Below, piece after piece: positions 1 to 7,134 of a stretch of 33,259 nt of DNA; within the stretch, counting starts at the first letter, position 1, and the number at the start of each line of letters is the position of its first letter. The translations under genes were made by a program, and so were the position numbers. This DNA is from Flavobacteriaceae bacterium (lineage in GTDB: Bacteria; Bacteroidota; Bacteroidia; Flavobacteriales; Flavobacteriaceae): positions 1 to 33,259 of the forward strand of contig CANGCT010000023.1 of the NCBI GenBank assembly GCA_947452415.1. The letters run 5' to 3'. Under the pieces are notes generated by a model. It was not told the DNA's origin. It saw only the letters and a program-made list of their open reading frames with translations, and searched no databases.

Positions 1-749
1 CGCAAGTTGCTTGTGATAGCTATACTTGGAATGGAACTACTTACACGACTTCTGGAGATAAAACTTTTACAAGTACTAATGTTGCAGGATGTACAAATGT
101 GGCAACGCTTCATTTAACCATCAACCACAGTACCACTTCTGATGAAACACAAGTTGCTTGTGATAGCTATACTTGGAATGGAACTACTTACACGACTTCT
201 GGAGATAAAACTTTTACAAGTACTAATGTTGCAGGATGTACAAATGTGGCAACGCTTCATTTAACCATCAACCACAGTTATGCTCCTGTAGCTGATGCAG
301 ATCAGACATTTAATTTAGGTGATACTCTTACAAATTTAATTATAGCTTCTGGATCTAATTTGACTTGGTATGATTCACAAACAAGTACTACTTCAATCCA
401 AAATACAACTACATTAATTGACGGAACAACTTATTATGTTAGTCAAACAATAAATGGTTGTGAAGGACCAAAAACAGCTATTACTGTTCACTTAAATTTG
501 GGAGTTAATCAAAATGAATTAGTAACCATCACTTATAATCCTAATCCAGTAATTGACATTTTGGTTATAAAATCAAAGGAGTCTATAGAAACCATTACAG
601 TATTTAATACTTTAGGACAATTATTATTTACTAAACAGGAAAATGTGAATGAATTTAGTGTCGATTTTTCAAATTTACCAACTGGAAATTATTTTATAAG
701 AACACAAAGAGGAGATAAAAATCAAGTCTTAAAAGTAATAAAAAAATAA
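1..749 (+). CDS. Repeat-rich secreted adhesin-like protein with T9SS type A sorting domain (3' end only)
   Basis: This is the 3' end of a larger gene; the open frame runs off the left edge, with codons in phase from base 3. It encodes a stack of about 49-residue modules of the form CDSYTWNG...SG...GCTN...L.LTI, then a linker with a degenerate Ig-like module containing LTWYDSQTS. The last 75 or so residues form a C-terminal secretion signal (NPNPVID, VFNTLGQLL, LPTGNYFIR, KVIKK), typical of the Por_Secre_tail / type A signal that directs export through the outer-membrane T9SS and is then removed. Two modules in view are identical at the DNA level. The missing N-terminus should carry a Sec signal peptide. 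By analogy with similar flavobacterial proteins it is probably an adhesin or surface-layer component, but no catalytic domain is visible and its function is unknown. Confidence 0.85.
   Translation, partial: QVACDSYTWNGTTYTTSGDKTFTSTNVAGCTNVATLHLTINHSTTSDETQVACDSYTWNGTTYTTSGDKTFTSTNVAGCTNVATLHLTINHSYAPVADADQTFNLGDTLTNLIIASGSNLTWYDSQTSTTSIQNTTTLIDGTTYYVSQTINGCEGPKTAITVHLNLGVNQNELVTITYNPNPVIDILVIKSKESIETITVFNTLGQLLFTKQENVNEFSVDFSNLPTGNYFIRTQRGDKNQVLKVIKK
3..278 (+). repeat. 147-bp tandem repeat within adhesin gene, two copies in view
   Basis: Bases 3-131 and 150-278 are identical over 129 bp; the repeat period is 147 bp, or 49 codons in frame. The 18-bp linker after copy 1 (132-149) does not recur after copy 2, where the array ends. 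Further copies probably extend left of the window. Identity at synonymous positions points to recent duplication or gene conversion. Confidence 0.95.
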
Positions 750-756
750 AAAAAAT

Positions 757-785
757 AGCCGTTTCTATAATGAAACGGCTTTTTT
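757..785 (+). terminator. Rho-independent terminator of the adhesin gene
   Basis: A perfect 9-bp stem (757-765 with 772-780) encloses a 6-nt loop and is followed by a run of T. It starts 8 bases after the adhesin stop codon. The A-rich run on the left may let it also work on the minus strand for the convergent gene. Confidence 0.9.
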
Positions 786-836
786 AAAATTCAATAAAAC
801 TCAATAAATTTTATTAAAACACAACGTATCTATCTT

Positions 837-1175
837 TTAATACATAAGTTGTTTTTTTGAATTATTAAGCCAACCTGCTTGGTTTTCATATTTTACAAAA
901 TAAATTTTCAAATCGGCTTGATTGGCATATTTTACAAAAAATATTTTTTTATTGGCTTGGTTTGCATAATCAACAAAAAACCATTTGCCTTCATTTTGTG
1001 TTGCTTGATTGCCATAGCCTACTTTAAATACTTTTAAATCGGCTTGGTTTTCATACTGCACAACAAAAACCTTTACATCGGCTTGATTTTCATAGGCAAC
1101 TGAAAATGTTTTTTGACTATAGGAGTAGGAGTGTATTCCGAAAAAGAATACAAGAAATAATGGGGTGATTTTCAT
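837..1175 (-). CDS. Small exported repeat protein, DUF6150 / Septknot-like
   Basis: The 112-residue product has a signal peptide (residues 1-20, cleaved near SYSQ) followed by six short repeats of about 13 residues. Each repeat has an aromatic-rich beta strand and the signature Y-x-N-Q-A: YENQAD, YENQAD, YGNQAT, YANQAN, YANQAD, YENQAG. The third and fourth repeats are separated by an extra QNEG-type insertion. The pattern matches, from memory, the DUF6150 family (Pfam Septknot), whose members are predicted to fold into a deeply knotted small beta protein. The function of that family is unknown. The protein is probably periplasmic or secreted; no lipobox is present. It is transcribed alone, convergent with the adhesin and divergent from the nuclease. 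A TAnnTTTG promoter lies upstream. Confidence 0.8.
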   Translation of the reverse strand: MKITPLFLVFFFGIHSYSYSQKTFSVAYENQADVKVFVVQYENQADLKVFKVGYGNQATQNEGKWFFVDYANQANKKIFFVKYANQADLKIYFVKYENQAGWLNNSKKQLMY

Positions 1176-1214
1176 ACTATTTATTTATTATAGGAATTTG
1201 CAAAAATATTTATT

Positions 1215-1243
1215 CAAATCTATTAATTTTTAATTACAAACAA
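1215..1243 (-). promoter_or_regulatory. Bacteroidota-type promoter of the DUF6150-like gene
   Basis: On the minus strand TTG (1243-1241) is followed after 18 bases by TAGATTTG (1222-1215), matching TTG-N17-23-TAnnTTTG. Transcription would start near 1208, about 33 nt before the start codon. A second TAnnTTTG match (1208-1201) is closer to the gene but lacks a suitably spaced TTG. Confidence 0.6.
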
Positions 1244-1336
1244 CCCCTTAGTCATGTCCTATTTTGGAGAATTTTAAAATGATTAAATAAATTTGAAAAA
1301 TCATGCCTACTAGCTTTTAATGTAGTTAAGAAACAA

Positions 1337-1344
1337 TAACTTTG
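1337..1344 (+). promoter_or_regulatory. Candidate -7 box for the S1/P1 nuclease gene
   Basis: TAACTTTG matches the TAnnTTTG consensus 65 bases upstream of the nuclease start codon. No clear TTG is found at the -33 spacing (only a T-rich run near 1315), so this is weaker than the other promoter calls. Confidence 0.4.
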
Positions 1345-1408
1345 CTGCCTACTTGTTATTAATTATAAACAAGAATTAAGTCCTAAATAAAATTAACCCC
1401 AATTTAAA

Positions 1409-2170
1409 ATGAAAAAAATACTTTTACTAGCTCTTTTCTTAATCTTATTTATCCCTTCAGATGCATTTGCTTGGGGACAAAAAGGACATGAAATTGTTGC
1501 TGAAATTGCCTTTAAACAATTAGACAAAAAAACTAAAAAACTAATTTTGAGTTATCTAGACGGAATGACCATTGAACAAGCAGCCACTTGGATGGACGAT
1601 ATAAAAAAAGATCATTCCTATGACAAACTTAAACCGCTTCATTACGTAAATTTTGAAAAAGGAGAAGCGGTTAAAGATACTTGCTGTGACAATATTATTC
1701 AAACTTTGAATTCTAGCATAAAAGATTTAAAGCATTATAAAGACTTTACAAAAGAAGATATAAAAACAAAAATTTGCTATTTGTTTCATTTAATTGGCGA
1801 TTTACACCAACCGTTACACGTTGGATACGGCATAGATAAAGGAGGAAACTCGTTCCAAGTAAATTTCAACTCTAAAGGCACCAATTTGCATGGATTAATG
1901 GATTACGGAATTATAGAAAATAACAACATCACTCTAAAAGATTGTTTGAAATTTAATAAGTACAATACAGAACAAATTCAAAGTTTATGTCATGGAAACA
2001 TAGTTGACTGGGCTAAAGAATCTAGAAGTTATTTGGGAGAAATTTATACAACAAATAAACAAATTGATTCAGCCTACGTTGCAACTAATTCCAACTTAAT
2101 TAAGAGTCAAATTCAAAAAGCCGGAATTAGATTGGGCGGAATATTAAAAGAAGCTTTTCAAGAAAAATAA
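1409..2170 (+). CDS. S1/P1-type zinc-dependent nuclease, exported
   Basis: The 253-residue product belongs to the S1/P1 nuclease family, which cleaves single-stranded nucleic acids and can remove 3' phosphates using three zinc ions. A signal peptide covers residues 1-21 (ends SDAFA), so the mature protein begins at W22; in this family the N-terminal Trp itself binds zinc through its backbone amino group. All nine expected ligands are present: W22, H27, D63 (or D64), H78, H127, D131, H137, H161 and D165, in motifs WGQKGH, WMDD, LHYVNF, HLIGDLHQPLH and NLHGLMD. The last is usually LHxxWD, so Met replaces the Trp. Length is normal for a bacterial member. A likely role is scavenging nucleotides or phosphate from extracellular nucleic acids. 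The gene converges on the type B T9SS protein, with only 13 bases between stops and no evident terminator. Confidence 0.92.
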   Translation: MKKILLLALFLILFIPSDAFAWGQKGHEIVAEIAFKQLDKKTKKLILSYLDGMTIEQAATWMDDIKKDHSYDKLKPLHYVNFEKGEAVKDTCCDNIIQTLNSSIKDLKHYKDFTKEDIKTKICYLFHLIGDLHQPLHVGYGIDKGGNSFQVNFNSKGTNLHGLMDYGIIENNNITLKDCLKFNKYNTEQIQSLCHGNIVDWAKESRSYLGEIYTTNKQIDSAYVATNSNLIKSQIQKAGIRLGGILKEAFQEK

Positions 2171-2183
2171 TTTTAAACTCCAA

Positions 2184-5100
2184 CTACCTTTTCAAAGTAA
2201 AATGTCCGCGATGAATTCTGCCATCCTGACGAAACACTTCAAACCAATAATCGGTTGCTAGCTCTTGACTTCCATTATAGGTTCCATCCCAACCTAAACT
2301 TGAAGAATCAAATGAGGTAATTATTTTTCCATATCTATCAAAAACAACTACCTTTAATCCTGATTCAAACTCAGAGTTTTCTATTCGCCAATACTCATTA
2401 AATCCATCTCCATTAGGGGTGAAATATTTCTTATAATATAATAGAAAAACTTCTGCGCTAATAAATCCACAACCATTTTTATCTCTAACAAAAACAGTAT
2501 AAATACCAGGCTTTAAGTTACTAAAAACTGGACTGTCTTGATATACCACATTATCTAAAGAGTATTCAAAATTATTATTAGGAGCTATTATCGTAATACT
2601 ATTTTCATCAATAGTCCAATCGATTGTTTCTATATGGTCAATTTTTGGTGTTTCTGAAATTGTAACTTGAATACTTTTAGTATTCTCGCAAGTCTGTGCT
2701 GGATTTCCATAGGAATTTGATGCAACAACAGAAACATTATTAATACCAGGTGTAGAAACTTCTATTGATGGAGTAGTTGCACCTGTAGACCATAAGTAAT
2801 TTGTAGTAGGCAAATTATTTAATGAAGAATTTAATAAAATGGAATTTGAAGAGCAGTTAATATAATTAGGTTGCAAATTAACCGAAGGTGTTTGTCCCAC
2901 AAATAATTCGAAAGAACGTGTTTCAAAACAGTTAGATAAAACAGTTAAATTTAATCTTGCAAAAATTTTTTGAGGATTAGTAGTTGGATTAAAATTAGTA
3001 AGGTTTATTATAGGATTTATATTTGACTGCGCATCAGCTAACGAGGTAAAATATTTTAATGTATAATCATTTAAAGATTGGTTATTACCTAATATAATTG
3101 AATTTTGTTGACTTAAATCAAAAGTTTCATTGCCTGTAATTAGTAATTTACACTGTAAAATATCTTTTGGTTGTGTCATATTTACCAGAGAAACCAGATT
3201 AGATACCTCAAAAATACGATTGGATTTATTACCACAAGCATCTTCAATAAGAAAAGTATATAATCCAACTGGTAAACTATAAAAAATATTAGAATTTCCA
3301 TTATTGATTATATTTCCTGTACTACTTTTTAAAGAATAATTTAATGGTGGGGTTCCGTTAGCCAAGACAATAATGTCAGGGATACCACTAGTAGTACATG
3401 ATATTTTAGAAATTGAAAGTATCTCAAGTGCTTGATTAAAAGACATGTTTGGACTTAAAATTTCCAAACATGTTTTATTAGGTCCTGAAGCTGTTCCGTT
3501 ATTAATACTTATACCATCATTATAGGAATTAAATGAACGAACAATTCTAAAAGTACCATTATATGATAAATTAAAATTAGTAGCATTATTATTTAAAGCA
3601 ATAGAATTAGTTGCGGTAGGCGTCACTCCTTCTATATATAGCACATTAGTTGAAGGATTTCCCCATTTGTTCAATATTGGATCTATTAATTTTTGAAGCC
3701 AAAAAGTTTCGCTTGAATTACCATTGCTTACAAAATTCAAGGGAATATTAAAAGAACCGCAATTAGGTTGTAAAGAAAAAGTACTTGAGGTGATTGCATA
3801 AGATGTAATATTCTTTGAAATAGTATTACTAAAATTGCATTCATCAATTGCTGAAAAAGTATAATTTCCTCCAGGTAAATCATTCATATATAATTTCCCG
3901 TTGGCAATTATATAATTAGACACAACGTAGGGAAGCAGATGAGGAAAACCAGGAGGAGCAGCTGTAATGGATACCGAAATTAATTTTCCGTTATTACTTA
4001 TAAGTTCTACAGAGGTTTTGTTTATGTCACATCCCTGACGAGAAGTTAAGGCAAGTTTTAAATCAACATATGCAGGGACTTTACAATTCAATGGACTTAA
4101 TATACTACCACAATTATCATTAACGATAATAACATAATCGCCTATTGGAACTGGATTAAGGGTGACTACTCCGTTAGAAATGAAGGCACTTGCATCATAG
4201 GGTAACGGGAATGGAAATCCTGCAGGTGCTACGGTAATAATTACAGAAATAATTTTAAAAGATGGAATTGAAACAACAATTTTACCGTTATTAAATAAAC
4301 ATCCATTATTTGTACCTTTAGCTGAAGGAACTGAGGGAGTAAAAAGTATAGAAAAATTCTTACTAAAAGTCCTTCCACAGCTATCCGTTATAGAAACACT
4401 ATAATCACCTAAAGGGGTTATATTTGAGGGACTTCCAAATACAATATGATTAGTATTATAAGGCCCAGGGTAATCAACATTATAATTTACAGAATTAAAT
4501 CCTGCGGGAAAAGAAGTGAAATTTAAAGTATATGGGGCTGTTCCATTAGTTACATCTAGATAAAAATAATTTTGATTACAATCTAATTTTACTATTGTAT
4601 TTGTAAAATTAATATTTTGTATAACATTAAAATTATTAGAGTAAGATGAATTACAAGCATCTACAATGTGTATCTCATAATTGAAAGTCTGATTAATATA
4701 AGTTGAAATAACTTCGCTAATATCTTGCGATGTTGGATTACCAAAAGGCAAGATAGAATTAATAACAATCGAAGCACCTCCTCCTGGAGGATGAATGATA
4801 TAAGTTATAGCTAATGGGTAACCTAATATTGTACCAGGAGCAGCTGACAAAGTATTTGTTACTATAGAAAAATTGCAATCGGCAGGCAAAGTATCTGTTA
4901 GAACGGGAGGCCCAATTGCAATACCTGCCGTATTTTGAGTTACTGTAAAAGTTTGCACCACACCAAATCCACATGCATCAAAAACTCTTATTTTATAAAC
5001 ACCTACTACTAACCCAACGAAGGTATTACTAACTTGCAAAGGAAACAAAATAGGCCCTGAAAAAATCTCATAACTAACGGCTGTACCTGTAATTATTGTT

Positions 5101-5486
5101 ACAGAAATATTACTTGTATTAGAACAAGCCTGATTTAAACTTAATACAGAAAATGTTAATGGAATAATGTCTGAATTTACTATAACATCTTGTTGCTGTT
5201 CTGTTATAGAATTACCTATCGTTTCCCTAGCAATAATTTTATAGGTTCCTTCAGATAGGTTATTAATTGAAGATGTTAATACAGTTGCGTAAGGAATGGT
5301 AATATTTGGAAGCTTATAAACATAGTATACAATTGAACCATTTGGATCAACATTATTAACAACAAATGAAATTGAACCATTTCCAGGGCATGTTTCTGCA
5401 GAGGGCATTGCCGAAAAAGTAAAAGCAAAAGATATATTACTATTAAAAAATAGAAATATAATAATAGGTATCAATTTTATTTTCAT
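2184..5486 (-). CDS. Large secreted protein with T9SS type B (gliding motility-associated) C-terminal domain
   Basis: The 1100-residue product starts with a signal peptide (MKIKLIP...NISFAF, about 22 residues). It contains a chain of roughly 80-100-residue beta-rich modules, each beginning near a Cys and ending with a motif such as GxYxxxIxDxCG (for example GDYSVSITDSCG, GDYVIIVNDNCG, GNYTFSAIDECN, GLYTFLIEDACG, GIYTVFVRDKNGCG). The final 80 residues (YFTPNGDGFNEYWRIEN...VFDRYGKII...GWDGTYNG...TDYWFEV...GHFTLKR) are the gliding-motility-associated or type B T9SS sorting domain, which usually stays on the secreted protein. It is most like the SprB-type family of adhesins and other secreted repeat proteins, but much shorter than SprB. 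No enzymatic domain is recognised. Substrate and partner are unknown; surface adhesion is inferred. The start agrees with the signal peptide and an ATG at 5486. No matching promoter was found in the AT-rich upstream gap. Confidence 0.88.
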   Translation of the reverse strand: MKIKLIPIIIFLFFNSNISFAFTFSAMPSAETCPGNGSISFVVNNVDPNGSIVYYVYKLPNITIPYATVLTSSINNLSEGTYKIIARETIGNSITEQQQDVIVNSDIIPLTFSVLSLNQACSNTSNISVTIITGTAVSYEIFSGPILFPLQVSNTFVGLVVGVYKIRVFDACGFGVVQTFTVTQNTAGIAIGPPVLTDTLPADCNFSIVTNTLSAAPGTILGYPLAITYIIHPPGGGASIVINSILPFGNPTSQDISEVISTYINQTFNYEIHIVDACNSSYSNNFNVIQNINFTNTIVKLDCNQNYFYLDVTNGTAPYTLNFTSFPAGFNSVNYNVDYPGPYNTNHIVFGSPSNITPLGDYSVSITDSCGRTFSKNFSILFTPSVPSAKGTNNGCLFNNGKIVVSIPSFKIISVIITVAPAGFPFPLPYDASAFISNGVVTLNPVPIGDYVIIVNDNCGSILSPLNCKVPAYVDLKLALTSRQGCDINKTSVELISNNGKLISVSITAAPPGFPHLLPYVVSNYIIANGKLYMNDLPGGNYTFSAIDECNFSNTISKNITSYAITSSTFSLQPNCGSFNIPLNFVSNGNSSETFWLQKLIDPILNKWGNPSTNVLYIEGVTPTATNSIALNNNATNFNLSYNGTFRIVRSFNSYNDGISINNGTASGPNKTCLEILSPNMSFNQALEILSISKISCTTSGIPDIIVLANGTPPLNYSLKSSTGNIINNGNSNIFYSLPVGLYTFLIEDACGNKSNRIFEVSNLVSLVNMTQPKDILQCKLLITGNETFDLSQQNSIILGNNQSLNDYTLKYFTSLADAQSNINPIINLTNFNPTTNPQKIFARLNLTVLSNCFETRSFELFVGQTPSVNLQPNYINCSSNSILLNSSLNNLPTTNYLWSTGATTPSIEVSTPGINNVSVVASNSYGNPAQTCENTKSIQVTISETPKIDHIETIDWTIDENSITIIAPNNNFEYSLDNVVYQDSPVFSNLKPGIYTVFVRDKNGCGFISAEVFLLYYKKYFTPNGDGFNEYWRIENSEFESGLKVVVFDRYGKIITSFDSSSLGWDGTYNGSQELATDYWFEVFRQDGRIHRGHFTLKR

Positions 5487-5640
5487 ACAATAATCAAATA
5501 ATAACTAAACTAATGCATAAAGTAATGAAATATAAAACTCAATTAAATTTATTACTTTATAAAAAAAATAACTTTTTAAATTTAATAAAAAATAATTTTA
5601 AAATACTAATAATATCGATTAAATACATCTTTTTAAAATA

Positions 5641-5662
5641 TATGTAAGAATAATCTTACATA
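5641..5662. repeat. Perfect inverted repeat upstream of the type B T9SS gene
   Basis: Eight-base arms (5641-5648 and 5655-5662) surround a 6-base AT spacer. It lies next to the terminator hairpin at 5667-5702, with only four bases between, and about 155 bp upstream of the T9SS gene start. It may be an operator or part of a two-hairpin terminator. The rest of 5487-5738 is AT-rich with no open frame. Confidence 0.5.
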
Positions 5663-5666
5663 ATAA

Positions 5667-5702
5667 AATACCCCAAAGAAGTAATTACCTATTTGGGGTA
5701 TT
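5667..5702 (-). terminator. Terminator of the aminotransferase gene
   Basis: A perfect 11-bp stem (5667-5677 with 5692-5702), including a run of four C-G pairs, encloses a 14-nt loop. On the minus strand it is followed by TTTT then AT-rich sequence. It begins 37 bases after the aminotransferase stop codon. Confidence 0.75.
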
Positions 5703-5738
5703 AATAAAAAATTAATTTTATAAAAAAAATACAGTATA

Positions 5739-6935
5739 TTATTTAGAATTATAAACTATTAAAGCTTCTTTAAGGATTTGAACCGATCGCACAAGATCTT
5801 CTTTTTTTAAGACATAAGCAATTCGAACCTCATTCAAGCCAACATTAGGCGTGGAATAAAATCCTGCTGCAGGAGCTACCATAACTGTTTCTCCATTTAA
5901 ATTATAAGACTCTAATAGCCATTGTGCAAAATCATCTGCATTAGAAACAGGTAGTTGCGCAATGCAATAAAAAGCACCTTTTGGTGTTCCTACTTTTACA
6001 CCATCTATTTTTTTTAATTCGGATATTAATATATCTCTCCTTTCTTTATATTCTTCAATTACTTCGTCAAAATAAATTTGTGGTGTTTCTAAAGCAGCTT
6101 CACTAGCAATTTGCTCATACGTTGGAGGACTTAATCTTGCTTGCGCAAATTTCATAGCCGCAGCCATTACTTCTTTGTTTTTAGAAACTATACACCCTAT
6201 TCTAGCGCCACACATGCTGTACCTTTTAGAAACCGAATCAATCATGATTGCATTTTCTTCAATACCAGTAACATTCATTACCGAATAATGTTTGTCATTT
6301 GAATCGTATATAAATTCGCGGTAAACTTCATCGGCTATCAAAAATAAATCGTGCTTTTTAACAATTACAGCCAATTGCTGGATTTCGTCTTCTGAATATA
6401 AATATCCAGTTGGATTACCTGGATTACAAATTAAAATTGCTTTGGTTTTTGGAGTGATTAATTTTTCAAATGCTGCAATTGGGGGTAAAGCAAAACCATC
6501 TTCAATAGTAGAAATCACGGGTACAACATTCACACCTGATGCAACAGAAAACCCGTTGTAATTAGCATAAAACGGCTCAGGAATAATAATTTCATCACCA
6601 ACATCCATTGTGCTTCCTAATGCAAAAAGTAAGGCTTCAGATCCACCTGTGGTAATAATAACATCGGCAACTTCAATTGGCAAACCATGGTTTTTGTAAT
6701 ATTGGGATAATTTGGTTCTATAACTTTCAAAACCTGCCGAATGGCTGTACTCTAAAATTTTAATGTCTGCATTTTTTACTGCATTTAAAGCTACTTCCGG
6801 AGTTTTAATATCGGGTTGACCAATATTTAAATGGTATACTTTATTTCCATTTTTCTTTGCAATATCGGCATAAGGCACCAATTTCCTAATTGGTGATTCT
6901 GGCATCTGTTTTCCTTTATTTGAAATCTTTGGCAT
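5739..6935 (-). CDS. PLP-dependent aminotransferase, class I/II (aspartate aminotransferase-like)
   Basis: The protein, counted from ATG at 6935, is 398 residues, normal for fold-type I aminotransferases. These transfer amino groups between amino acids and 2-oxo acids in the cytoplasm. Motifs seen, numbered from that start: GQPDIKTP near residue 40 (substrate loop), NPGNPTG with N174, ADEVYREF with D202 and Y205, and SKRYSMCGARIG with K237 as the Schiff-base lysine. An in-frame ATG lies 10 codons upstream at 6965 but would add a poorly fitting MQICIFKKNT extension. The product beginning MPKISNKGKQMPESPIRKL looks like the family N-terminus, so 6935 was chosen. The exact substrate cannot be decided; aspartate is most likely from subgroup I-gamma features. 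The gene is monocistronic, flanked by terminators. Confidence 0.88.
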   Translation of the reverse strand: MPKISNKGKQMPESPIRKLVPYADIAKKNGNKVYHLNIGQPDIKTPEVALNAVKNADIKILEYSHSAGFESYRTKLSQYYKNHGLPIEVADVIITTGGSEALLFALGSTMDVGDEIIIPEPFYANYNGFSVASGVNVVPVISTIEDGFALPPIAAFEKLITPKTKAILICNPGNPTGYLYSEDEIQQLAVIVKKHDLFLIADEVYREFIYDSNDKHYSVMNVTGIEENAIMIDSVSKRYSMCGARIGCIVSKNKEVMAAAMKFAQARLSPPTYEQIASEAALETPQIYFDEVIEEYKERRDILISELKKIDGVKVGTPKGAFYCIAQLPVSNADDFAQWLLESYNLNGETVMVAPAAGFYSTPNVGLNEVRIAYVLKKEDLVRSVQILKEALIVYNSK

Positions 6936-7070
6936 AGTATTTTTTTTGAATATGCAAATTTGCACAATTAAATTGAAAAAAATTACTGAAAAAAAATTTT
7001 AAAGCAAAATTTAACTTCAATTTATTAAATTAATAAAACTAGAATAATTTTAGAATTTGTTGCATAAAAA

Positions 7071-7103
7071 AACAGCAGTAAACAAATTATGTTTACTGCT
7101 GTT
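7071..7103 (-). terminator. Terminator of secDF
   Basis: A perfect 13-bp stem (7071-7083 with 7091-7103) encloses a 7-nt loop. On the minus strand it is followed by TTTTT. It lies about 32 bases beyond the secDF stop and is a strong intrinsic terminator. Confidence 0.92.
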
Positions 7104-7134
7104 ATTATTTTAATCTATATTTTTTAAATCAATA

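Noticed and set aside
1352..1373. AT-rich inverted repeat (CTTGTT ... AACAAG) before the S1/P1 nuclease
   Set aside because: Only six strong pairs in very AT-rich DNA; consistent with chance, so not listed as a feature.
6936..6965. Upstream ATG for the aminotransferase
   Set aside because: It would add ten residues not typical of the family; the ATG at 6935 starts the conserved MPKIS region.
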